DNA of 7,345 nt from Syntrophaceae bacterium UBA5744 (GCA_002419215.1 DIFQ01000033.1:1-7345), one strand, 5' to 3'; numbered from the stretch's first letter, positions 1-6,009 are shown. Notes: generated from the sequence alone by a model not told the origin. A program made the numbers and translations.

Positions 1-21
1 ACGATGTCCTGACATTTGACA

Positions 22-88
22 GCTAGTGTTCAGTGAAGAGAAAGATCACAAGTCACTAACCACAAGTCACTAACCACAAACCACAGGT
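22..88. repeat. Inverted CAC-type heptamer array before argH
   Basis: From position 47 the sequence reads as six consecutive 7-bp units, all starting with CAC: CACAAGT (47-53), CACTAAC (54-60), the same two again (61-74), CACAAAC (75-81) and CACAGGT (82-88). Units 1-2 and 3-4 form an exact 14-bp tandem duplication. Upstream, 22-28 (GCTAGTG) and 29-35 (TTCAGTG) are two units of the same kind on the other strand, each ending in GTG. An 11-bp centre (36-46) separates the arms. Pairing between arms is only partial, so this is better described as facing arrays than as a clean hairpin. The last unit with the next two bases gives AGGTGG, the only Shine-Dalgarno-like sequence before argH. Function is unknown. 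Confidence 0.8.
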
Positions 89-93
89 GGTAC

Positions 94-1512
94 ATGGGCG
101 GAAAAACACGGAGAAAGCTCTGGAGCGGGCGGTTTACGGAGGAGACGGACCGGCTCGTGGAGATCTTCACGGCGTCTCTTCCCTTCGACATGCGGCTCTA
201 CGACCACGATATCGAGGGGAGCATCGCCCACTGCCGGATGCTGGAGAAGCAGGGGATCATCCCCCCTGCCGACGCCGGGAAGATTGTCGAAGCGCTGGCC
301 GGAATCCGGGCGGATATCGGTTCGGGCGCCTTCCGGTTTGTGCAGACCGACGAGGATATCCACATGGCCGTCGAGCGGGGCCTCATCGAGCGAATCGGTC
401 CCGCAGGCGGCAAAGTCCACACCGGCCGGAGCCGCAACGACCAGGTCTCGCTCGACATGCGCCTCTACCTGAGAGACGAGATCGGCGAGATCCTGAAGCT
501 CGTAGACAGGCTGGAGAAAACCCTCATCGCGCTGGCGAAAAGGGAGATCGACACGATCATGCCCGGCTACACGCACCTGCAGAAGGCCCAGCCTGTGCTG
601 CTCGCACACTACCTGCTCGCCTTCCGGGAGATGCTCGAGCGGGACTCGGCAAGGCTTGCCGAGTGCCGGGAAAGGGTCAACGTGATGCCGCTGGGCTCGG
701 CGGCGCTGTCGGGCACGAGCCTGCCGCTGGACCGGAAATACACGGCGAAGCTGCTGGGCTTCAAAGCGATCTCGGCCAACAGCATGGATGCCGTCTCCGA
801 CCGGGATTTTGCGGCCGAGTTCATCTTCGATGCGGGCCTTCTGATGATGCACTTGAGCCGATTCTGCGAAGACCTCGTCATCTGGTCATCGGGGGAGTTC
901 GGTTTCGTGGAGATATCCGATGCCTACACGACGGGCTCCAGCATCATGCCCCAGAAGAAAAACCCGGACGTGGCGGAGCTCGTGCGGGGAAAAACCGGCC
1001 GGGTCTACGGGAATCTCATCCGGATTCTCACGGTCCTGAAAGGGCTTCCCATGACCTACAACAGGGATCTCCAGGAGGACAAGGAACCCCTCTTCGACAC
1101 CGTCGACACGGTGAAGATGAGCCTCAAGGTCCTTTCCGGGATGGCCGGCAACCTCGCCTTCAACCGGCGGCGGATGCTCGAAGAGGCCGCGAAGGGCTTC
1201 TCGACGGCGACCGACGTGGCGGAGTACCTCGTCACGAGAGGGGTCCCTTTCCGGGAGGCGCACGGGATTGTAGGACGGCTCGTGGCCTACTGCATTGCCA
1301 AGGGGAAGGATCTCCCCGATCTGAGCCTCCGGGAGCTCCGGAAGTTTTACACGGGTTTTGACGACGATGTCTATGCCGTCATCCCCGTGAAAAAGGCCGT
1401 TAACGCCCGGCGCACGATCGGCGGAACGGCGAAGAAGGAAGTGCTCAGGCAGATCGACCAGGCTGAAAAACAGGCGAAAGGCGAAGGGCAAAGGGCAAAG
1501 GGCAGAAAATGA
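94..1512 (+). CDS. argH: Argininosuccinate lyase
   Basis: Cytoplasmic enzyme that splits argininosuccinate into arginine and fumarate, the last step of arginine synthesis. It belongs to the fumarase/aspartase superfamily and acts as a homotetramer. The 472-residue protein starts with the usual KLWSGRF-type N-terminus. It carries TGRSRNDQ (110-117), GYTHLQKAQP (158-167, with the catalytic His161) and the family signature GSSIMPQKKNP (281-291) with the flexible-loop serine Ser283. The ATG at 94 is the only start that preserves the N-terminus. Its AGGTGG (85-90) is unusually close, with 3 nt spacing, and comes from the repeat array. The last 13 or so residues (about 460-472, KGEGQRAKGRK-like) are encoded by a heptamer array rather than by conserved ArgH sequence, so the tail looks acquired. 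The stop overlaps the next start by 4 bp. Confidence 0.97.
   Translation: MGGKTRRKLWSGRFTEETDRLVEIFTASLPFDMRLYDHDIEGSIAHCRMLEKQGIIPPADAGKIVEALAGIRADIGSGAFRFVQTDEDIHMAVERGLIERIGPAGGKVHTGRSRNDQVSLDMRLYLRDEIGEILKLVDRLEKTLIALAKREIDTIMPGYTHLQKAQPVLLAHYLLAFREMLERDSARLAECRERVNVMPLGSAALSGTSLPLDRKYTAKLLGFKAISANSMDAVSDRDFAAEFIFDAGLLMMHLSRFCEDLVIWSSGEFGFVEISDAYTTGSSIMPQKKNPDVAELVRGKTGRVYGNLIRILTVLKGLPMTYNRDLQEDKEPLFDTVDTVKMSLKVLSGMAGNLAFNRRRMLEEAAKGFSTATDVAEYLVTRGVPFREAHGIVGRLVAYCIAKGKDLPDLSLRELRKFYTGFDDDVYAVIPVKKAVNARRTIGGTAKKEVLRQIDQAEKQAKGEGQRAKGRK
1473..1507. repeat. GGC-type heptamer array inside the argH 3' end
   Basis: Five contiguous 7-bp units starting with GGC: GGCGAAA (1473-1479), GGCGAAG (1480-1486), GGCAAAG twice (1487-1500) and GGCAGAA (1501-1507). 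It lies wholly within argH, ends 3 bp before the argH stop and supplies the AAGGG that could act as ribosome binding site for the next gene. Units of the opposite orientation occur at 1687-1721, so the small lipoprotein gene sits between arms of the same unit type. Confidence 0.8.
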
Positions 1513-1649
1513 AAAGAACGCGCTTGTGCAGATGTGCCCTGGTCATTATAATAGGCATCTTTTTGCTGACCGTGCCCGCTTGCGGGAAGAAAGGGGATCC
1601 CGTACCCCCGGCGACGCCGAAGGCGAATACGATGTTCAACATGGGCTGA
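1509..1649 (+). CDS. lptM: Small outer-membrane lipoprotein, LptM (YifL)-like
   Basis: A 46-residue protein. It has a basic start (KRTR), a hydrophobic stretch at about residues 10-22 rich in Val/Ile/Leu, and a lipobox-like end VPAC with Cys25 as the expected lipidated residue. The mature part begins CGKKGDPVPP, the hallmark of the short LptM/YifL lipoprotein family (Pfam 'prokaryotic lipoprotein-attachment site' type). E. coli LptM helps mature the LptD/LptE lipopolysaccharide translocon, and that role is inferred here. Context supports the call: in proteobacteria this gene commonly sits next to lysA/dapF. The ATG overlaps the argH stop as ATGA, suggesting translational coupling, and AAGGG (1498-1502) is a plausible ribosome binding site. 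Proline at -2 of the lipobox is slightly unusual. Two ATA codons in a row (1548-1553 region) are rare in such GC-rich DNA. The stop codon lies inside a hairpin. Confidence 0.8.
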   Translation: MKRTRLCRCALVIIIGIFLLTVPACGKKGDPVPPATPKANTMFNMG

Positions 1650-1655
1650 ACATCG
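1630..1655 (+). other. 9-bp perfect hairpin spanning the lptM stop codon
   Basis: CGATGTTCA (1630-1638) and TGAACATCG (1647-1655) are exact reverse complements around an 8-nt loop. The stop codon TGA (1647-1649) begins the right arm. No T-tract follows, so it is not a standard intrinsic terminator. An mRNA 3'-end or attenuation role is possible but unproven. Confidence 0.5.
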
Positions 1656-1656
1656 C

Positions 1657-1721
1657 GGCTACAGGCAAGGACCGCATCTGATCCTCTGCAGCCTCCAGCC
1701 CTTCGCCCTGTGCCTTTTGCC
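1657..1721. repeat. GGC/GCC heptamer array before lysA
   Basis: The right arm has five 7-bp units ending in GCC: TGCAGCC (1687-1693), TCCAGCC (1694-1700), CTTCGCC (1701-1707), CTGTGCC (1708-1714) and TTTTGCC (1715-1721). Two forward units, GGCTACA (1657-1663) and GGCAAGG (1664-1670), precede them and can form a short local hairpin. GGA at 1669-1671 faces TCC at 1682-1684. Read on the minus strand, the right-arm units (GGCAAAA, GGCGAAG) also match the array at the end of argH (1473-1507). The array ends 2 bp before the lysA ribosome binding site region. Confidence 0.75.
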
Positions 1722-1734
1722 CCGAAGGAAATGT

Positions 1735-2994
1735 ATGAACTACTTCAATTACCGCGACGACAGGCTCTGGTGTGAGGACGTGGCCGTCGAGGCCATTGCC
1801 GGGAAAGTCGGCACGCCCTTCTATCTGTACAGCCACAAGACCCTGCTTCATCACTTCCGGGTCTTCGACGGGGCCTTGAAGGAGATTCCTCACATCCTCT
1901 GCTTTGCCGCAAAGGCGAATTCGAACCTGGCCATTCTCCGCATTTTCGCCAGGGAAGGCGGCGGGGTCGACATCGTCTCCGGCGGGGAGCTTTACCGGGC
2001 GCTCCGGGTCGGCGCGGACCCGCGAAAGATCGTGTACTCCGGCGTGGGGAAGCGCATCGACGAGATCGATTTCGCCCTACGGTCGGACATCCTCATGTTC
2101 AACGTGGAATCCCCGGAGGAGCTGGGGGTCATCAACGAGCGGGCCGGCCTGATGGGGAAGAGGGCGCGGATCGCTCTTCGCATCAACCCCGACGTGGACG
2201 CCAAGACACACCCCCATATTTCGACGGGGCTCAAGTCGAACAAGTTCGGCATCAACATCGAGAAGTCCCTCGATGAGTACCGGCGGGCGAAGACCCTGCC
2301 GCACGTGGAAATCGTCGGTGTCGACTGCCACATCGGCTCCCAGGTCACGCAGATCTCCCCCTTCATCGATGCGCTGGAGAGATTAAAAAAACTCATCGAG
2401 CGGCTGGGGGAAGAGGGCATCGAGATCCGGTACCTGGACCTCGGCGGGGGCCTGGGCATCACCTACAACGAGGAGATGCCGCCCCACCCGGAGGAGTATG
2501 CCCGGGCGGTCATCGACTCGGCACGCGATCTCAAGGTGACCTTCATTTTCGAGCCCGGGCGGGTGATCGTGGGCAACGCCGGAATCCTCGTCTCGAAGGT
2601 CCTCTACACGAAGGGCAACGAGGAGAAGAACTTCGTCATCGTCGATGCGGGGATGAACGACCTGATCCGGCCGAGCATCTATGGCTCCTACCACCAGATC
2701 CAGCCCGTGGTGCTCAGGGACCGGGGAAGCTTTGTGGCCGACGTGGTGGGCCCGATCTGCGAATCGGGCGACTTCCTCGCCAAGGGGCGGATGATCCCGA
2801 AATTCGAGCGCGGCGACCTGATGGCCGTCATGAGCGCCGGGGCCTACGGGTTTTCCATGGCGTCGAACTACAACTCCCGGCCGCGAGTCGCCGAGGTCCT
2901 GGTGAAGGACAGGAAGTTCCATGTCATCCGCAAGCGCGAGGAGTACGCCGATCTGGTCAAGACGGAAAAAGTGCCTGCATACCTCAAAAAATAA
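1735..2994 (+). CDS. lysA: Diaminopimelate decarboxylase
   Basis: PLP-dependent fold-III (alanine racemase-like) enzyme that decarboxylates meso-diaminopimelate to L-lysine in the cytoplasm. Length from this start is 419 residues, normal for the family. Visible landmarks are the PLP lysine Lys60 in FAAKANSN (57-64), CHIGSQ with His199 (198-203), the phosphate-binding GGGLGI (237-242), EPGR (273-276), the active-site CESGD with Cys342 (342-346) and AGAYGFSMASNYN with Tyr371 (368-380). I chose the ATG at 1735 because GAAGGAA (1724-1730) is a good ribosome binding site and the protein then opens MNYFNYRDD. An in-frame TTG at 1717 would give a slightly longer protein, but it falls inside a repeat unit. 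It sits directly upstream of dapF, which makes its substrate. Confidence 0.97.
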   Translation: MNYFNYRDDRLWCEDVAVEAIAGKVGTPFYLYSHKTLLHHFRVFDGALKEIPHILCFAAKANSNLAILRIFAREGGGVDIVSGGELYRALRVGADPRKIVYSGVGKRIDEIDFALRSDILMFNVESPEELGVINERAGLMGKRARIALRINPDVDAKTHPHISTGLKSNKFGINIEKSLDEYRRAKTLPHVEIVGVDCHIGSQVTQISPFIDALERLKKLIERLGEEGIEIRYLDLGGGLGITYNEEMPPHPEEYARAVIDSARDLKVTFIFEPGRVIVGNAGILVSKVLYTKGNEEKNFVIVDAGMNDLIRPSIYGSYHQIQPVVLRDRGSFVADVVGPICESGDFLAKGRMIPKFERGDLMAVMSAGAYGFSMASNYNSRPRVAEVLVKDRKFHVIRKREEYADLVKTEKVPAYLKK

Positions 2995-2995
2995 G

Positions 2996-3134
2996 GGGAC
3001 TCGGGTATCGGGACTCGGGTACATGAAGAAGGGTATCGGGTTTAGGGTCTCGGGTATCGGGAAGGAAGAAGATTTCGTCATAAGAATCTTTAGTACCTTC
3101 AGGCCCTATACCCTATACCCGAAACCCGAGACCC
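2996..3134. repeat. Large inverted GGG/CCC heptamer array between lysA and dapF
   Basis: The left arm starts 1 bp after the lysA stop. GGG occurs at 2996, 3003, 3010, 3017, 3031, 3038, 3045, 3052 and 3059, that is ten units in an unbroken 7-bp register. Only the unit at 3024-3030 lacks GGG. Typical units are GGGTATC and GGGACTC. In the right arm CCC starts at 3104, 3111, 3118, 3125 and 3132, again every 7 bp, with units such as TATACCC (twice) and GAGACCC. The arms are approximate reverse complements. The centre can also pair: GAAGG (3061-3065) with CCTTC (3096-3100), and AAGATT (3069-3074) with AATCTT (3085-3090). Together they could fold into one long imperfect hairpin of roughly 130 nt that fills most of the 162-bp gap. 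Confidence 0.9.
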
Positions 3135-3141
3135 TATTCTT

Positions 3142-3154
3142 GCCACGGAGTGGC
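3142..3154 (+). promoter_or_regulatory. Small hairpin presenting the dapF ribosome binding site
   Basis: GCCAC (3142-3146) and GTGGC (3150-3154) are exact reverse complements around a 3-nt GGA loop. The GGAG Shine-Dalgarno (3147-3150) therefore lies in the loop and first stem base, 6 nt before the dapF ATG at 3157. The stem is short and could arise by chance, but it decides the start codon choice. Confidence 0.4.
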
Positions 3155-3156
3155 CC

Positions 3157-3990
3157 ATGATTGAATTCTACAAGATCCAGGGGAGCGGAAACGACTTCAT
3201 CCTGATCGACAACCGCGACAATGCCCTGCGGGAGGTCGGGAAGGTCGACGAGTTCGTGAAGGCGGTCTGCCGGCAGCATGTCGCGGTGGGGGCAGACGGG
3301 CTCATCGTCATCGAGAACTCCGACAGGGCGAATTTCCGCTGGCGCTTCTTCAATGCCGACGGCAGCGAAGTGGAGATGTGCGGAAACGGGGGCCGCTGCG
3401 CGGCGCGATTTGCCGTCATCAAGGGGATCGCCCCCGAAAAGATGTCCTTCGAGACCCGGGCGGGGATCATCGATGCCGAGGTCACGGGCGATATCGTGAA
3501 GCTGCGTCTCACGGACCCGAAGGGCCTCCGCAAGGGCTACACGATCGACGTGGACGGTACGGCCGCGCTGGTGAACAGCATCAACACGGGGGTGCCCCAC
3601 GTGGTGGTTTTCATCAACGATGTCGACGGCCACGATGTTTTCAACATGGGCAGGACGATCCGGTATCACGGGGAGTACCAGCCCGCCGGGACGAACGCAA
3701 ACTTCGCCCGGGTGCTCAATCGGCACCGCATCAAGCTGCGGACCTACGAGCGCGGCGTGGAGGACGAGACGCTCGCCTGCGGGACGGGGGCCGTGGCAAC
3801 CGCCCTGGTCGCCTCGTGGACAGGACTCGTTGACAGCCCCGTGGATGTTCTGGTAAAGAGCGGTGAGACCTTGAAAATCTACTTTGAAAAGACGGACCGG
3901 GGATTCGAAAAAGTTTACCTGGAAGGAGGCACCACGGTGGTTTACCAGGGCTTCCTCTGGGACGAGGCGTACCACGCGGCTGGGCGGTAG
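3157..3990 (+). CDS. dapF: Diaminopimelate epimerase
   Basis: Cofactor-independent cytoplasmic epimerase that interconverts LL- and meso-diaminopimelate with a pair of cysteines. The 277-residue length is typical. It shows QGSGNDF (8-14) with substrate-binding Asn12. The first catalytic cysteine is Cys75 in MCGNGGRC (74-81), and the second is Cys208 in ACGTGA (207-212). The ERG segment (198-200) and an INTGVPH motif are also present. Both halves of the pseudo-symmetric fold are therefore intact. The ATG at 3157 has GGAG 6 nt upstream. Its product feeds LysA, encoded just upstream, and peptidoglycan synthesis. Because DapL makes the LL isomer, this epimerase is required for that route, which fits its place in the same cluster. 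Confidence 0.97.
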   Translation: MIEFYKIQGSGNDFILIDNRDNALREVGKVDEFVKAVCRQHVAVGADGLIVIENSDRANFRWRFFNADGSEVEMCGNGGRCAARFAVIKGIAPEKMSFETRAGIIDAEVTGDIVKLRLTDPKGLRKGYTIDVDGTAALVNSINTGVPHVVVFINDVDGHDVFNMGRTIRYHGEYQPAGTNANFARVLNRHRIKLRTYERGVEDETLACGTGAVATALVASWTGLVDSPVDVLVKSGETLKIYFEKTDRGFEKVYLEGGTTVVYQGFLWDEAYHAAGR

Positions 3991-4043
3991 TCGTCGATCG
4001 GGCGGAAGACTGCGAGAACCGACCGGCGGAGGATATGCGGCGC

Positions 4044-4134
4044 GAAGTTAAGAAGTTAGGAAGCTAGGAAGTTAGGAAAAATCGGAAAGAAATGTTCGAT
4101 TCTTAACTTCATAACTTCCGAACTTCCTAACTTC
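4044..4134. repeat. Inverted octamer array (GAAGTTAG type) between dapF and dapA
   Basis: The left arm has four contiguous 8-bp units: GAAGTTAA (4044-4051), GAAGTTAG (4052-4059), GAAGCTAG (4060-4067) and GAAGTTAG (4068-4075). The right arm has four 8-bp units of the complementary type: TTAACTTC (4103-4110), ATAACTTC (4111-4118), CGAACTTC (4119-4126) and CTAACTTC (4127-4134). Pairing continues inward through AATCG (4080-4084) and CGATT (4097-4101), leaving a 12-nt loop. It could form a hairpin about 90 nt long. The unit is 8 bp here rather than 7, and it is AT-richer than its surroundings. The stretch from 3991 to 4043 before it shows nothing I can name. Confidence 0.9.
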
Positions 4135-4162
4135 GTCGGCAAGTCGCTGTCGATAAACAATA

Positions 4163-4186
4163 GGCGGAAAGAAAACGCTTTCTGCC
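4163..4186 (+). promoter_or_regulatory. Stem-loop in the dapA leader
   Basis: GGCGGAAAG (4163-4171) pairs with CTTTCTGCC (4178-4186) over 9 bp with one G-U pair and a 6-nt loop, AAAACG. It ends 31 nt before the dapA start. No T-run follows. It is too small to be a lysine riboswitch. A leader-stability or attenuation role is possible. Confidence 0.4.
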
Positions 4187-4217
4187 GATGAGCTTAATGA
4201 GAAAAGAGGAGGGTTGT

Positions 4218-5102
4218 ATGGGAGCTATGTTCAAGGGCGCCATTGTCGCCATCGTGACACCTTTCAAGAAGGGGAAGGTGGATGAGGAGGCCCTTCGGGG
4301 ACTGATCGAGTTCCAGATAAAAAATGGAACCGACGGCATCGTCCCCTGCGGCACTACGGGTGAGTCGCCGGTGCTGTCCCACAAGGAGCACGACCGGGTC
4401 ATCGAGATTACCGTGAACGCCGTCAAGAAGCGTGTACCGGTCATCGCCGGCACCGGATCCAACAGCACGGATGAGGCCATCCGGCTCACCAGGCACGCCT
4501 ATGATGTGGGTGCAGACGGGGCGCTGATCGTCGCCCCCTACTACAACCGGCCGACCCAGGAGGGACTTTACGAGCACTACAAGCTCATCGCCGAGACGGT
4601 CCCTATCCCCATCATTGTGTATAACATTCCCAGCCGGACGGGAGTGAACATCACCCCTGATACGATGGCGAAGCTCTCGAAAATCAAGAACATCGTCGGC
4701 GTGAAAGAGGCGGCCGGGTCCCTTCAGCAGATGCAGCAGATGATCACCGCCTGCGGCCCCGACTTCACCGTGCTCTCGGGTGATGACTTCTTCACCTTCC
4801 CCCTGATGTGCATCGGCGGCCACGGGATCATCTCCGTTGCCTCCAATGTGGCGCCCGCAGCCGTTGCGGAGCTTGTCGACCTCATCAACGCCGGCAAGAT
4901 CAAAAAGGCCAAAGAGCTTCATTACAAGCTGACGCCGCTGGTGAATTCCCTTTTCATCGAGACCAACCCCGCGCCCGTCAAGGCGGCGCTGGCCATGATG
5001 GGCAAGATCCAGTACGACATCAGGCTTCCCCTGGTGAAGTTGAGCGATGCCAATTACGAGAAGCTCAAGCAGTCCTTGAAAACATTCGGGCTCATCAAGT
5101 AG
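4218..5102 (+). CDS. dapA: 4-hydroxy-tetrahydrodipicolinate synthase
   Basis: Cytoplasmic class I aldolase-fold enzyme that condenses pyruvate with L-aspartate semialdehyde, the committed step to diaminopimelate and lysine. Length from this start is 294 residues, against 292 in E. coli. The Schiff-base lysine is Lys163 in GVKEAAGS (161-168). Also present are GTTGES (45-50, Thr46/Thr47), the proton-relay Tyr135 in YNIPSRTG (135-142) with Arg140, and Tyr109 in APYYNRP. By position, His55, His58, Asn82 and Glu86 match the E. coli lysine-inhibition site (His53, His56, Asn80, Glu84), so lysine feedback is plausible. AGGAGG (4207-4212) lies 5 nt before the ATG at 4218, which fixes the start. An in-frame ATG at 4188 lacks such a site, and one at 4227 has only a poorly spaced GGAG. 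Confidence 0.97.
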   Translation: MGAMFKGAIVAIVTPFKKGKVDEEALRGLIEFQIKNGTDGIVPCGTTGESPVLSHKEHDRVIEITVNAVKKRVPVIAGTGSNSTDEAIRLTRHAYDVGADGALIVAPYYNRPTQEGLYEHYKLIAETVPIPIIVYNIPSRTGVNITPDTMAKLSKIKNIVGVKEAAGSLQQMQQMITACGPDFTVLSGDDFFTFPLMCIGGHGIISVASNVAPAAVAELVDLINAGKIKKAKELHYKLTPLVNSLFIETNPAPVKAALAMMGKIQYDIRLPLVKLSDANYEKLKQSLKTFGLIK

Positions 5103-5118
5103 CAGGCATTTCGGTTTG

Positions 5119-5153
5119 AACGTGGAGCCCGTCTGAAAAGCGGGCTTCACGTT
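5119..5153 (+). terminator. Terminator-like hairpin after dapA
   Basis: AACGTGGAGCCCG (5119-5131) and CGGGCTTCACGTT (5141-5153) form a 13-bp stem with one G-U pair and a 9-nt loop. It starts 16 nt after the dapA stop. Only a short TTT lies at the stem base, with no long T-tract, so termination may be partial or the hairpin may protect the mRNA end. dapB follows closely on the same strand. Confidence 0.5.
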
Positions 5154-5162
5154 TATGGGGAA

Positions 5163-5188
5163 GGCAAAGGAAAAGGCTAAAGGCAAGA
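5163..5188. repeat. Single-arm GGC heptamer array before dapB
   Basis: Purine-rich run with units GGCAAAG (5163-5169), a short GAAAA (5170-5174), GGCTAAA (5175-5181) and GGCAAGA (5182-5188). It resembles the array at 1473-1507. Unlike the other gaps, I see no facing arm, and the 7-bp register breaks once (12 bp between the first two GGC). The in-frame ATG at 5155 would translate it into a lysine-rich extension of DapB that I consider false. Confidence 0.6.
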
Positions 5189-5202
5189 AAGGGAGGGGCG
5201 CT

Positions 5203-6009
5203 ATGGTAAGGGCAATCGTCATGGGGGCAGGCGGGAAGATGGGCGGCAGGATCGCATCCATCATCAACATGACGGACGGCATCGAGATCGCGGCCGCCGT
5301 CGAGAAGGCCGGGCATCCCGTCATCGGTCAGGACGTGGGAGAGATCCTGGGGCTGGGCAAGAAGGGTGTTCCGATCGTCGCGGGTCTCGAGGCGGCCATC
5401 GGCAAGGGCGACGTCGTCATCGACTTCACCCATCACGAGGCCTCCGTGGAGCATCTCCGGATCGCGGCGGAGAACAAAAAGGCGATTGTCATCGGGACAA
5501 CGGGGTTTTCTGCGGACGAGACGGCTAAGATCAAGGAGTTGGCCGCGAAGACCCGCTGCGTGCTGGCCCCCAACATGAGCGTCGGCGTCAACGTCATGTT
5601 CAAGGTCCTCGAGTATGTCACCGGCATCATCGGCGAAGACTTCGACGTCGAGATCATCGAGGCCCATCACAACCTCAAGAAGGACGCCCCCAGCGGAACG
5701 GCCATGAAGATGGCCCAGATCATCGCCGCCACCCTCAAGCGGGACCTCGACAAGGAGGCCGTCTACGAGCGCAAGGGCATGATCGGGGCTCGCACCAAGT
5801 CCGAGATCGGCATGCAGACGATCCGGGCAGGCGACATCGTCGGCGAGCACTGGATCATCTACGGCGGACTGGGCGAGCGGCTCGAATTCATCCACCGCGC
5901 CCACAGCCGCGACAACTTCGCCAAGGGCGCCGTCCGTGCCGCAAAGTGGATCGTCGGCCAGCCCAACGGTTTCTACGACATGCAGGATGTCCTCGGTCTG
6001 AAAAAGTAA
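5203..6009 (+). CDS. dapB: 4-hydroxy-tetrahydrodipicolinate reductase
   Basis: NAD(P)H-dependent cytoplasmic reductase that turns the DapA product into tetrahydrodipicolinate. Length is 268 residues, usual for DapB. The N-terminal Rossmann domain starts with GAGGKMG (8-14). Glu34 and Lys35 after the second strand are at the cofactor-selectivity position. GTTGFS (98-103) and APNMSVGVN (122-130) follow. The catalytic segment EAHHNLKKDAPSGTA (153-167) holds His155 and Lys159, and Gly165-Thr166 bind substrate carboxylate. The C-terminus (FYDMQDVLGLKK) is typical. I chose the ATG at 5203 because GGGAGGGG sits just upstream and MVRAIVMGAGG matches the family start. The ATG at 5155 would only add 16 repeat-encoded residues. 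The last codons form one arm of a perfect palindrome. Confidence 0.96.
   Translation: MVRAIVMGAGGKMGGRIASIINMTDGIEIAAAVEKAGHPVIGQDVGEILGLGKKGVPIVAGLEAAIGKGDVVIDFTHHEASVEHLRIAAENKKAIVIGTTGFSADETAKIKELAAKTRCVLAPNMSVGVNVMFKVLEYVTGIIGEDFDVEIIEAHHNLKKDAPSGTAMKMAQIIAATLKRDLDKEAVYERKGMIGARTKSEIGMQTIRAGDIVGEHWIIYGGLGERLEFIHRAHSRDNFAKGAVRAAKWIVGQPNGFYDMQDVLGLKK

Noticed and set aside
16..46. sigma-70 promoter before argH
   Set aside because: TTGACA (16-21) is a perfect -35, but at 17 bp spacing there is only AGAAAG, and AAAGAT at 19 bp spacing matches the -10 at three of six positions. It may be chance, since it lies beside the repeat array.
87..1361. Overlapping plus-strand frame of 424 codons within argH
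   Set aside because: It is low-complexity Arg/Gly/Pro-rich, typical of an off-frame reading of GC-rich DNA, while the 94-1512 frame carries all ArgH motifs.
1509..1721. Mobile cassette bounded by inverted repeats
   Set aside because: The arms are degenerate heptamers with no target-site duplication or transposase, and the enclosed gene is in its usual conserved position.
1717..1734. Upstream TTG start for lysA
   Set aside because: The TTG is inside a repeat unit with no ribosome binding site, whereas ATG 1735 has GAAGGAA upstream and gives the usual length.
2996..3134. CRISPR-like repeats
   Set aside because: Units are 7 bp and contiguous, with no spacers, and the arms are inverted. No cas gene is present.
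2921..3160. Short frame reading through the lysA-dapF array
   Set aside because: The peptide simply reflects the heptamer repeat (recurrent RVSG-like segments) and overlaps lysA in another frame.
3991..4217. Lysine riboswitch before dapA
   Set aside because: The non-repeat part of the leader is only about 83 nt, too short for the roughly 170-nt five-helix lysine element, and I see no characteristic core.
4194..5324. Long minus-strand open frame opposite dapA and the dapB start
   Set aside because: It overlaps two genes with intact catalytic motifs and shows no recognisable domain. GC-rich coding DNA commonly leaves such open antisense frames. The same applies to the minus frames at 70-852, 886-1491, 2383-3081, 3106-3975 and 5095-5904.
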